Assembly: GCA_036171675.1 (NCBI GenBank) | Contig: JAVHRO010000025.1 | Location: forward strand, 1-5,045 | DNA: 5,045 nt | Source: Vicingus sp036171675 | GTDB taxonomy: Bacteria; Bacteroidota; Bacteroidia; Flavobacteriales_E; Vicingaceae | Direction of reading: 5' to 3' | Shown: positions 1 through 5,045 of the stretch, one piece after another | Layout: each line of letters starts with the position of its first letter | Position numbering within the stretch: the first letter of the stretch is position 1 | The notes under the pieces: generated by a model | What the model was told of the DNA's origin: nothing | Database searches by the model: none | What the model saw: the letters and a program-made list of their open reading frames with translations, nothing else | Position numbers and translations under genes: made by a program

Positions 1-23
1 GCAAAATTATGCCGCATTATTGA

Positions 24-137
24 ACAAGTAAGGAAGGGGTTCGTGGAGGGGATACGTCTGTCACACCGATTACTGTGTTCAAAAAAGCAGAATGTGTCAA
101 AGAAGCGTTGGCTATTTTTCAATTAAGTTCAATGTGA
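24..137 (+). pseudogene. Possible C-terminal tail of an unidentified plus-strand gene (degraded)
   Basis: The frame that opens after TGA at 21-23 and ends at TGA 135-137 reads like real protein: GGDTSVTPITVFKKAE followed by CVKEALAIFQLSSM. It has balanced composition and a helical-looking end. It has no ATG start and is cut by the in-frame stop at 21-23, so it would be a broken or frameshifted gene tail that enters from outside the window. It converges on the 3' end of the AlbA_2 gene, 9 bp away. I do not recognise the family. The competing frame 1 (open 1-126) looks less protein-like. The remainder of 1-146 holds no clear terminator. Confidence 0.25.
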
Positions 138-146
138 AGTTTCATT

Positions 147-1319
147 TTATTTTTTTTCATTTCGTGGGATTATTACAACAAACTGTTCTCCGTTTATATC
201 ATTTATTAATTCAGTATTGGGTTCTTCTTTTATTGCTCGTTTAACTCCTGAACCTAAACCGCTGAAGGGTAAGGTGTGAGTGCTGAAAGCTACCAATTGG
301 TTATTCCTCGTTACAGGATTGCCATATTTAATATCCTCAACTGTTAAACTGTTTGGAAGTTTCCCAGGGCTAATTATTTCAATACGGTTATCAAAAATCA
401 ATAACCTTATCGGAGAGTTCTTGAAATAATCTCTATGCACCAATGCGTTTTGAAGAAATTCTTCCAATGCAATTCTTGAGATTTCTAATTTACCTTGAGA
501 ATTAAAACTATCTCCTGCTTGAATTGAATCAAGGTTACTTGTAAGAAAATCTAATGCTTTTTCAAAAAGTTGCGGTATAGTTCCAGTCAAATCTTTTGGC
601 TTGCTTCGGTAATTATTTCCTGCAATATCGTTTCCGAAATAAGAAACAGCTTTAATTGTGAATGCTGGTTTTATACTCTGTGGGTCTTTACCAAAAAATA
701 AAAGTCCTGCTAAAGTAAGTTGATTGTTTCTTAAAACTCTTTTTCTTTGAAGGGCTTGTTCCAAATTTAGCCCTCTTTCTTCAAAGGAGTTTTCAAATTC
801 TTTTTTGAAATAGTCTGCAAATAATTTTTCATCAACATCATTAATTGAAGTATGATAAACTTCCATTTCGTCTGCTAATAAGTTGCCGCTGTTTTGAAAT
901 AATCTCATTATTTCAGCATTGTCAGTTAGCAATCTTTTATTAGAACCTTGCATTACATAAATCTCACCCTTTGCGGTTTTATATGGTTTGTTTACACCTT
1001 CCTGAACATGAACAACCAATACATTTTTTCCAGTTTTATTGTCAATGACTTTTACAACTTCAGTTGTCAAATAAACGGGTGGTTTAAGATTGTCAGCTAT
1101 TTCAGAAATTACTCTGTCGTAACTCTCAACCTGTTCGGGTGAAAGTCCTGTAACTTCTCCTGTAATATTTTTTACACCAAGTAAAATGTCACCGCCTAAT
1201 GAGTTTGACTTTGCAACAATTTCTTGTGCTACACTGTCCCTGTGAGGTAGTTCTTCTTTGAACTGCACTTTGCTTGTTTCGCCTGTGCTTATTATATCAA
1301 GTAATTCTATTGCGTTCAT
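147..1319 (-). CDS. AlbA_2 (Schlafen-like) plus GHKL-type ATPase domain protein (COG2865-like)
   Basis: This 390-aa protein has two recognisable parts. Residues about 10-140 match the AlbA_2/Schlafen-like nucleic-acid-binding fold: GET at 13-15, VQFKEEL at 18-24, the glycine-rich GGDILLGVK at 42-50, and YVMQGSN at 121-127. Residues about 280-385 match the HATPase_c_4 (GHKL) module of this family. They carry an N-box EEFLQNALVHRDY at 286-298 with Asn291 and His295-Arg-Asp, then ISPGKLP at 316-322 and GLGSGV at 354-359. Family members are usually annotated as ATP-binding, RNA-binding-domain or AlbA-family proteins. Some have been proposed as regulators, while eukaryotic Schlafens include tRNA/rRNA nucleases. 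The protein is soluble, with no signal peptide or membrane segment. The start lies 12 nt after the stop of the PHP-ATPase gene, so it is probably the last gene of that operon and perhaps translationally coupled. The upstream spacer is A-rich without a Shine-Dalgarno motif. No hairpin with a T-tract follows the stop. The domain assignment is firm; the biochemical role is not. Confidence 0.93.
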   Translation of the reverse strand: MNAIELLDIISTGETSKVQFKEELPHRDSVAQEIVAKSNSLGGDILLGVKNITGEVTGLSPEQVESYDRVISEIADNLKPPVYLTTEVVKVIDNKTGKNVLVVHVQEGVNKPYKTAKGEIYVMQGSNKRLLTDNAEIMRLFQNSGNLLADEMEVYHTSINDVDEKLFADYFKKEFENSFEERGLNLEQALQRKRVLRNNQLTLAGLLFFGKDPQSIKPAFTIKAVSYFGNDIAGNNYRSKPKDLTGTIPQLFEKALDFLTSNLDSIQAGDSFNSQGKLEISRIALEEFLQNALVHRDYFKNSPIRLLIFDNRIEIISPGKLPNSLTVEDIKYGNPVTRNNQLVAFSTHTLPFSGLGSGVKRAIKEEPNTELINDINGEQFVVIIPRNEKK

Positions 1320-1331
1320 AATTGTTATTTT

Positions 1332-3920
1332 TTAAATGTTCCAAATGCTGTAAATATTTTTTCTTCTATTAAATGCTTCATCGCCACCTTCCATAATATC
1401 AACAATAAATCTTTGCGTTTGATGTGTGTCAATTGTTCCTGAATTGATGTCCATTTTTTTCTCATCGTAACTACAAGCAACAACCTTTTCGCTGTCGCCT
1501 AAAACTGGAATGTTGGCATTGTGAGTTGCAAAAATAAACTGCATATTGCCTTTTATTTTTTTCAATTCTTTTATCACCTCATCATAAATTGTTTGATTAT
1601 CCAAATCATCTTCGGGTTGGTCAATAATCAAAACATTGTTTTCCTTTTGTGCAAGCAAAAATAAAATCAAAGCAGAAGCCCGTTGTCCTAATGAATGTTT
1701 GTCTAATGGTTTGTCGTTGTAATTGATTACAATTTTATTCTCTACCTTGTAAGTTAAGAGTTCCGATAAGTTTTCAGAGAACCTTCGTTTAAAATCTACA
1801 ACTTGATTTTCGTTTAGGATGTCGCCTAACTTCGCTGAATTTTTGTATATCTCAATAAAGTCGTTGTAGGCATTATGAATTTCCTGATAAGTTGTTTCAT
1901 AAATCCGTGTTCCTTTGAATGTCTGTTTTAGTTTATCAAGGTATTTATCTTTTCTGTCCTTAAATGAAACTTCAATTGTTAGTTTGTTTTCGGCTTCATT
2001 TATTCTATTTACTTCCGTCTTTAACAACCTGAATTCTTCTAACCATAAATTATTTAATTCGGTTAATTTTTCAAGCAATATTTTTCTAAGTTCTTCCCGT
2101 TTCTTTTCAGATTTTTCTAATTCTTTTAGCTTTAACTGTGCAGTATCAATTTGCCTATTTAGCTTTAAGAAATTGTCAGGGTTAATGGTATCTGTATTTA
2201 TTTCCCGTTTGATTTTTGCAAACTCTTCTTTTAGTCCTTCTTTTTTCGCATTGATTTTTGCTAATACTTCTTTGAATTTCTTTCGTATCAAAGAAGAAGA
2301 GTTTTGAACCTTTTTTAATTTTTCAAACTCTGCTTTTAACTGAACAATTAGTTGGTTGATTTCATCAAAAAATTCTTTGTTTATTTCAGAACCTGAAATT
2401 TCTTGTTGAAAGAAATACTCATTATTGGATATTACACCGCTTAATTCTTCAATATAGTTTGCGACACCTCCTTCTGTTTGAGTAATTTTTGAAACATCAG
2501 CATCAAATAAAGTTTGTTGTTTTAGCTTTTCCTCAACGCCATTTTTTTTGTATAGTTCAAGTTGGTGTTTTGAGTTTTGAATGACTGTTTCAGTTTCTTT
2601 CTTTAACTCTGTTAAGTTGCGTAGCTTCTTGATTTCTCCAATTACATTTTCAATCTCTTTTTTCTTTGCTTCAATTTTTGATTGAACGGGTTTTAATCTT
2701 GTTCCAATCAAGCGTTGAATTAAATCGGTTTCAAAATCAGCATCTTTATTTGATAAATCTTTTTGTCCGAAATAAACTGGATGGTCAAAGACAGCATCAA
2801 TAGAAATCCCTGATTGTAAAACTCCATTTTTATAAATATCCTCCTTTTGACCGTAGATTTTTTCTATTCTGTATTCTTCCTTGAATTTATTTACAACTGT
2901 TACAATTGATTTGCCACCGCTTTTCAGCACATGCTCAATTAGTCCGTTCTTATATTGTTGGTCAACTGTAATATCGGAAAGTGGAATGCCCAAAGTGTAT
3001 CTGATAATTTCAAGTATAGAAGATTTACCACTTCCCCTAATTCCTATAAGTGTATTTAACTCTGGCGAAAAATCAATTTTTGCTGTGTCTAATAATCCGC
3101 TTTCAAACTCTATTGATTTGATAAACGAATTTTTTATCTCGGGTTTGTCCTTTGGTGAAACTCTGTATTCAGCATCTGTTAAAGCATATTTAATTGCTTC
3201 AAAATTAAAGTCGCCAATTTTTAAGTATGTAGTTTTTCCTGTTCCAATTGCTTCAATTCCTCCATGTGCATTGTCTGAACCTTCCACAAAAGCAATTTTG
3301 CGTTTTGATAGTTGGCATAGCAGCTTGTAGTTTTCTGCGTTAGCACTTTTTTGAACAGCGATTACTTTTTCAAATGCTTCACTTTCAATAAACGCATCTC
3401 TTGTTCTACCTTTCAAAACATCAAACAATCCGTTACGGTCGTCAATATGTGCAAGCAGAATACAGTATTCAAAACCCACTAAGTTTAATGCTTCCACTGT
3501 TTGGCTTAAATCAAACTTTGAGTTTGAATAGGGTGGGTTGCGATAATTTGTATCGGGATAAAATGCTTGATTTAAGAATTGTGAAATATTATCCGTGTCG
3601 CCTTGATACCATTTATCGTCAATCACAATCAAAATATGAATGCCTTCTTTTAGCGAAAACTCAACCCCTGCAAATAAACATATACCATCTTTCTTCGCTT
3701 TTTTGCGAAGTGAAATAAATTCTCCTTTATCAAACTTGTTGTGATTGGTTATTACTCCAATGCCAATTTCTTGACTTTTTAATTGCTCAATGTATAAACG
3801 AACAAAATCATTATCCGTTCCACTATAAGCAAACTCCTTATCGGCTTTGGTGTGCAAATGGAAATCGGCTTTGAGCCAAGTTGCTCCATTTTGAAAAACA
3901 TTGATTGTTTCGTTATCCAT
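1332..3920 (-). CDS. PHP phosphoesterase-SMC/ABC ATPase fusion (TrlF/PPL-like)
   Basis: This 862-aa protein starts with a PHP domain (about residues 14-255). Likely metal ligands are DFHLHT (His21, His23), TNHN (His60), GVEFS (Glu87), the histidine in IHILIV (His95), LAHID (His158) and GSDNAHG (Asp216, His219). An SMC/RecF-like ATPase follows. Its Walker A is GIRGSGKSS (293-301, Lys299) and its Q-loop is YFGQKD (Gln386). A charged, Lys/Glu-rich coiled-coil region spans about 410-700. The ABC signature is HSLGQRAS (742-749), the Walker B is VLIIDQPEDDLD (763-774, catalytic Glu770), and the H-loop His800 is in FATHN. The coil contains no CxxC, so there is no Rad50-type zinc hook. The C-terminal EGGDEAFNRR is typical of such stand-alone SMC-like ATPases. 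Proteins with this architecture are annotated as TrlF-family AAA-like ATPases, and a PHP-ATPase called PPL was reported as anti-phage. Expected activity is ATP-gated, metal-dependent phosphoester hydrolysis in the cytoplasm; the substrate is unknown. The gene begins 31 nt after the regulator gene and is intact. Confidence 0.95.
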   Translation of the reverse strand: MDNETINVFQNGATWLKADFHLHTKADKEFAYSGTDNDFVRLYIEQLKSQEIGIGVITNHNKFDKGEFISLRKKAKKDGICLFAGVEFSLKEGIHILIVIDDKWYQGDTDNISQFLNQAFYPDTNYRNPPYSNSKFDLSQTVEALNLVGFEYCILLAHIDDRNGLFDVLKGRTRDAFIESEAFEKVIAVQKSANAENYKLLCQLSKRKIAFVEGSDNAHGGIEAIGTGKTTYLKIGDFNFEAIKYALTDAEYRVSPKDKPEIKNSFIKSIEFESGLLDTAKIDFSPELNTLIGIRGSGKSSILEIIRYTLGIPLSDITVDQQYKNGLIEHVLKSGGKSIVTVVNKFKEEYRIEKIYGQKEDIYKNGVLQSGISIDAVFDHPVYFGQKDLSNKDADFETDLIQRLIGTRLKPVQSKIEAKKKEIENVIGEIKKLRNLTELKKETETVIQNSKHQLELYKKNGVEEKLKQQTLFDADVSKITQTEGGVANYIEELSGVISNNEYFFQQEISGSEINKEFFDEINQLIVQLKAEFEKLKKVQNSSSLIRKKFKEVLAKINAKKEGLKEEFAKIKREINTDTINPDNFLKLNRQIDTAQLKLKELEKSEKKREELRKILLEKLTELNNLWLEEFRLLKTEVNRINEAENKLTIEVSFKDRKDKYLDKLKQTFKGTRIYETTYQEIHNAYNDFIEIYKNSAKLGDILNENQVVDFKRRFSENLSELLTYKVENKIVINYNDKPLDKHSLGQRASALILFLLAQKENNVLIIDQPEDDLDNQTIYDEVIKELKKIKGNMQFIFATHNANIPVLGDSEKVVACSYDEKKMDINSGTIDTHQTQRFIVDIMEGGDEAFNRRKNIYSIWNI

Positions 3921-3951
3921 GTCAATTATTTATTGATTAGCGATTTTTCGT

Positions 3952-4251
3952 TCATTTCTTTTTCTTTAAAAAGTCAACTTTTTTTTCTGCTGCCTTTAGT
4001 GCTTGCTTTGCCAAATCTTCATCCTGAATCTCATGAGCAAGTTTGTCGCTTAACCATGAAACAATCAAGTCGTTTTCATTTGTCTTAAAGTATTTTGCAA
4101 GCTGAAGAACTTGCTCTCTGGTTGCTTTTCTGTGTCCGTGTTCAATCTTGCTTAGAACTGCTTGGTCAATATCAAGATATGCAGCCACTGTCCGCAAAGG
4201 AAGTTCCTGTTGCTCCCGAAGTTGTTTTATTCTGTTTCCTAAACTGTCCAT
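3952..4251 (-). CDS. XRE-family helix-turn-helix regulator, likely autorepressor of the operon
   Basis: This 99-aa protein is almost entirely an XRE/Cro-CI type HTH domain (residues about 5-62). The recognisable core runs from LPLRTVAAYLDID through QAVLSKIEHGHRKATREQ, with the usual VLSKIEHG recognition-helix pattern, then LAKYF. A short charged helical tail (about 65-99, ending in KKKK) probably serves in dimerisation or partner contact. Similar small XRE proteins with a tail of this kind commonly precede restriction-modification and other defence genes in Bacteroidota. The ATG at 4249-4251 is chosen because the promoter and operator lie just upstream and the HTH starts close to it. There is no good Shine-Dalgarno motif, which is normal in this phylum. 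It is the first gene of the operon, 31 nt ahead of the PHP-ATPase gene. Autorepression is inferred from the inverted repeat over its promoter. Confidence 0.92.
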   Translation of the reverse strand: MDSLGNRIKQLREQQELPLRTVAAYLDIDQAVLSKIEHGHRKATREQVLQLAKYFKTNENDLIVSWLSDKLAHEIQDEDLAKQALKAAEKKVDFLKKKK

Positions 4252-4266
4252 CTTTGAATGAATTTA

Positions 4267-4287
4267 CTTTGACTTAATTTGTCAAAG
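4267..4287. promoter_or_regulatory. Inverted-repeat operator for the HTH regulator
   Basis: A perfect 7-bp inverted repeat, CTTTGAC and GTCAAAG, is separated by 7 bp of AT-rich sequence (TTAATTT). It lies 15 bp upstream of the regulator start codon and overlaps the predicted -7 promoter element. A further CTTTGA half-site occurs at 4252-4257, directly before the start codon, so half-sites begin at 4252, 4267 and 4282 (the last inverted), a regular 15-bp interval. Dyad symmetry next to a dimeric XRE protein gene is the usual sign of autoregulation. Binding itself is inferred. Confidence 0.75.
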
Positions 4288-4290
4288 GTA
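4283..4290 (-). promoter_or_regulatory. Bacteroidota-type -7 promoter element (TACCTTTG) of the operon
   Basis: On the minus strand this octamer fits the Bacteroidota sigma-factor consensus TAnnTTTG exactly. Transcription would start a few bases downstream, near 4277-4279, giving a leader of roughly 25-30 nt before the ATG. I see no clear TTTG at the -33 position. The nearest T-rich run is GTTTTA at 4304-4309, which is a little close. The last five bases overlap the operator arm, so a bound repressor would block the polymerase. Confidence 0.6.
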
Positions 4291-4365
4291 ATACTTCTGC
4301 TTGTAAAACATAGTTGAATTTCTGAAAATAACTGACCCTACGGAGCTAATAAAGCGTTGGTGATT

Positions 4366-4426
4366 GCACTGTTTGCTTTTGACTTTGGGTTGGGTTGTGC
4401 GTTGGCAGGTAAAAAGCAAAGAGTGC
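4366..4426. repeat. Imperfect 15-bp inverted repeat with 31-nt loop
   Basis: The left arm at 4366-4380 (GCACTGTTTGCTTTT) and the right arm at 4412-4426 (AAAAGCAAAGAGTGC) are complementary at 14 of 15 positions; the single mismatch pairs 4371 with 4421. The loop between them is GT-rich on the plus strand. No T-tract directly follows the structure on either strand as in a classic intrinsic terminator, although TTTTT occurs at 4431-4435, four bases beyond the right arm (after TGTC). It could be a weak plus-strand terminator, a structured RNA element or the core of a dispersed intergenic repeat. Confidence 0.55.
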
Positions 4427-4492
4427 TGTCTTTTTGCATTTGTCGGAATGATGAATGTTAGCAGGATGTTCGTTAGGGTGACGTACAGTCGA

Positions 4493-4560
4493 GTCACGCA
4501 AAGTATTTCGCCCGTGCGTTCTCACAGAACTCCCGAATAGCGGGACAGGCTGTGCGTGAC
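4493..4560. repeat. Nested inverted repeats forming a possible three-way junction
   Basis: An outer perfect 8-bp repeat, GTCACGCA (4493-4500) and TGCGTGAC (4553-4560), encloses two adjacent small hairpins: GTTCT-CAC-AGAAC at 4518-4530 and TCCCG-AATAG-CGGGA at 4531-4545. The arrangement could fold as a three-armed structure in single-stranded DNA or RNA. Composition is richer in GC than the operon. It could be a REP-like or miniature mobile element, or a small structured RNA; the sequence alone does not decide. Confidence 0.5.
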
Positions 4561-4566
4561 AGTCTC

Positions 4567-4582
4567 TCCGCCAACTGGCGGA
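4567..4582. repeat. GC-rich REP-like hairpin
   Basis: TCCGCCA and TGGCGGA are perfectly complementary (4567-4573 and 4576-4582). The realistic fold is a 6-bp GC-rich stem with an AACT tetraloop. It lies 7 bases after the nested repeat. Short palindromes of this TCCGCC/GGCGGA type are common between genes in Bacteroidota. On the plus strand it is followed by CTCTTCCTGTTTT, a poor terminator tail, so a terminator role is only a possibility. Confidence 0.5.
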
Positions 4583-4731
4583 CTCTTCCTGTTTTAAATC
4601 ACAAATGTATCGCTACATTATGGATGCACCAATTGCCCGTGTGGAAATAAGCGGGGTTTATTTTCATCCTTTTTTTTAGCCACTTTAATGCTGTTTTATC
4701 GTATAAGCCTTTCTCCAATTACAAACAATAA

Positions 4732-4920
4732 CCGAAAGTAATAATACCCTTTAGCCTGCAACTACTGCAGCGTACGGGGGTAGATTACACGCTTTGCCCA
4801 ATATGTAAAGAAGGTAAAATGGAAATAATAGATAGTTACCTCAGGCATAATGGGCGCCTGGTAAACATAAAAGACTTAACCCGGCGTTCAACAAAAAATA
4901 AAGCATCGCCACCAAAATAG
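4732..4920 (+). pseudogene. C-terminal remnant of an IS91-like transposase
   Basis: The plus-strand frame starting after the stop codon at 4729-4731 encodes about 62 residues. It includes RTGVDYTLCPICKEGKMEI, with a CxxC pair at codons 4795-4797 and 4804-4806. This segment, a (T)G-x-D-x-x-x-CPxC-K-x-G-x-M pattern close to the C-terminus, is typical of the zinc-ribbon tail of Bacteroidota IS91-family (Y2, rolling-circle) transposases. The catalytic tyrosines and the rest of the protein are absent: upstream in the same frame lie stops at 4648-4650 and 4729-4731 and no recognisable homologous sequence. The frame ends at TAG 4918-4920. The same frame stays open again to TAG at 4999-5001, so the stop may itself be part of the decay. 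This is a broken relic, not an active element. The family call rests on motif recognition only. Confidence 0.55.
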
Positions 4921-5045
4921 AAAATTACGAAACCGCATGCCAATGACAAAACAAAAAATAACGGGAACAAAAAAGCAGCAACAGTCAAAAGGCTTGGGTA
5001 GGGGAAGCTATATGAATGCACCAAACATCACCAATACTTTGCAGT

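Larger units (their letters stand above)
4291..4731. other. Gene-poor, repeat-rich intergenic stretch between the operon promoter and the transposase remnant
   Basis: No convincing gene is present. The longest minus-strand open frame here (about 4282-4497) runs through the promoter and operator and has no recognisable domain. The stretch instead contains several inverted repeats, listed separately where long: arms at 4366-4380 and 4412-4426; GTGAC/GTCAC at 4478-4482 and 4493-4497; the nested set at 4493-4560; a hairpin at 4567-4582; and AATGTA/TACATT around a TCGC loop at 4604-4619. GCGTTGG is repeated directly at 4354-4360 and 4399-4405. Part of it (about 4490-4590) is visibly more GC-rich than the operon. 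A 24-codon frame at 4605-4679 starts with ATG but is too short to call. Confidence 0.6.

Noticed and set aside
948..3718. Plus-strand open frames inside the two large genes (for example 948-1142, 1915-2307, 2881-3330, 3401-3718)
   Set aside because: They lie antisense to well-supported domain-bearing genes. Their translations are Ser/Phe/Leu-rich, as expected of the complement of Lys/Glu-rich coding sequence, and contain no recognisable domains.
3852..4277. Plus-strand frames antisense to the HTH regulator (3852-4088 and 4095-4277)
   Set aside because: The HTH protein on the opposite strand is a clear family member with its own promoter and operator; these frames are shadows.
4282..4497. 71-codon minus-strand frame upstream of the regulator
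   Set aside because: It covers the predicted promoter and most of the hairpin at 4366-4426, has no recognisable domain, and its composition looks like translated intergenic DNA.
4455..4500. GTTAG-type motifs resembling integron attC core sites
   Set aside because: Neither the GTTAGGG at 4472-4478 nor the GTTAGCA nearby fits GTTRRRY with a matching RYYYAAC partner, and there is no integrase or cassette array.
4366..4582. Hairpin-rich region as a retron-type or toxin-antitoxin type III RNA
   Set aside because: There is no reverse transcriptase and no endoribonuclease toxin with a tandem-repeat RNA antitoxin in the window. The repeats are inverted and not tandem.
4605..4679. 24-codon plus-strand frame beginning with ATG, with a protein-like reading (MDAPIARVEISG)
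   Set aside because: It is too short, has no ribosome-binding site and no recognised family. It could be a gene fragment but cannot be supported as a gene.
4836..5024. 62-codon minus-strand frame rich in Phe and Leu that looks like a membrane segment
   Set aside because: It is antisense to the transposase-like CPxC fragment, whose motif is more specific, so the hydrophobicity is best explained as the complement of a Lys-rich tail.

Overview
The window looks like accessory DNA from a member of the Bacteroidota. The coding part is AT-rich, its proteins are rich in Lys, Glu, Asn and Ile, and start codons lack a strong Shine-Dalgarno sequence. The first gene of the operon is preceded by a perfect match to the Bacteroidota -7 promoter element TAnnTTTG. 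The genus cannot be read from the sequence.

Layout: positions 147-4251 hold three complete genes, all on the minus strand and closely spaced (31 nt and 12 nt gaps), so they are probably one operon. In order of transcription these are: a 99-aa XRE-type helix-turn-helix regulator (4251 to 3952); an 862-aa protein with an N-terminal PHP phosphoesterase domain fused to an SMC/RecF-like ABC ATPase with a long coiled coil (3920 to 1332); and a 390-aa protein with an N-terminal AlbA_2/Schlafen-like domain and a C-terminal GHKL-type ATPase domain (1319 to 147). The large protein resembles those annotated as TrlF-family ATPases and the PPL (PHP plus ATPase) class of anti-phage proteins. The promoter sits at about 4283-4290. 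It overlaps a perfect 7-bp inverted repeat (CTTTGAC/GTCAAAG), and a third half-site lies just upstream of the regulator start codon. This is the layout expected of an autorepressed operon.

How the genes may work together (inference): the HTH protein would keep the operon low. The PHP-SMC protein would couple ATP-driven sensing of nucleic acid, or a clamp-like action, to a metal-dependent phosphoesterase or nuclease. The Schlafen/GHKL protein would be a second nucleic-acid-directed ATPase, effector or regulator. Taken together this is a good candidate for a compact defence system in which the three parts work as a unit.

Flanks: the right side (4291-4731) has no convincing gene but is dense in inverted repeats, including a GC-richer nested set at 4493-4582. 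It is followed by a degenerate plus-strand C-terminal fragment of an IS91-like transposase (4732-4920). The left edge (1-146) holds at most the degraded tail of an unidentified plus-strand gene. The operon therefore appears to sit between remnants of mobile or decaying DNA, as is usual for defence islands. I found no tRNA, rRNA or CRISPR array.
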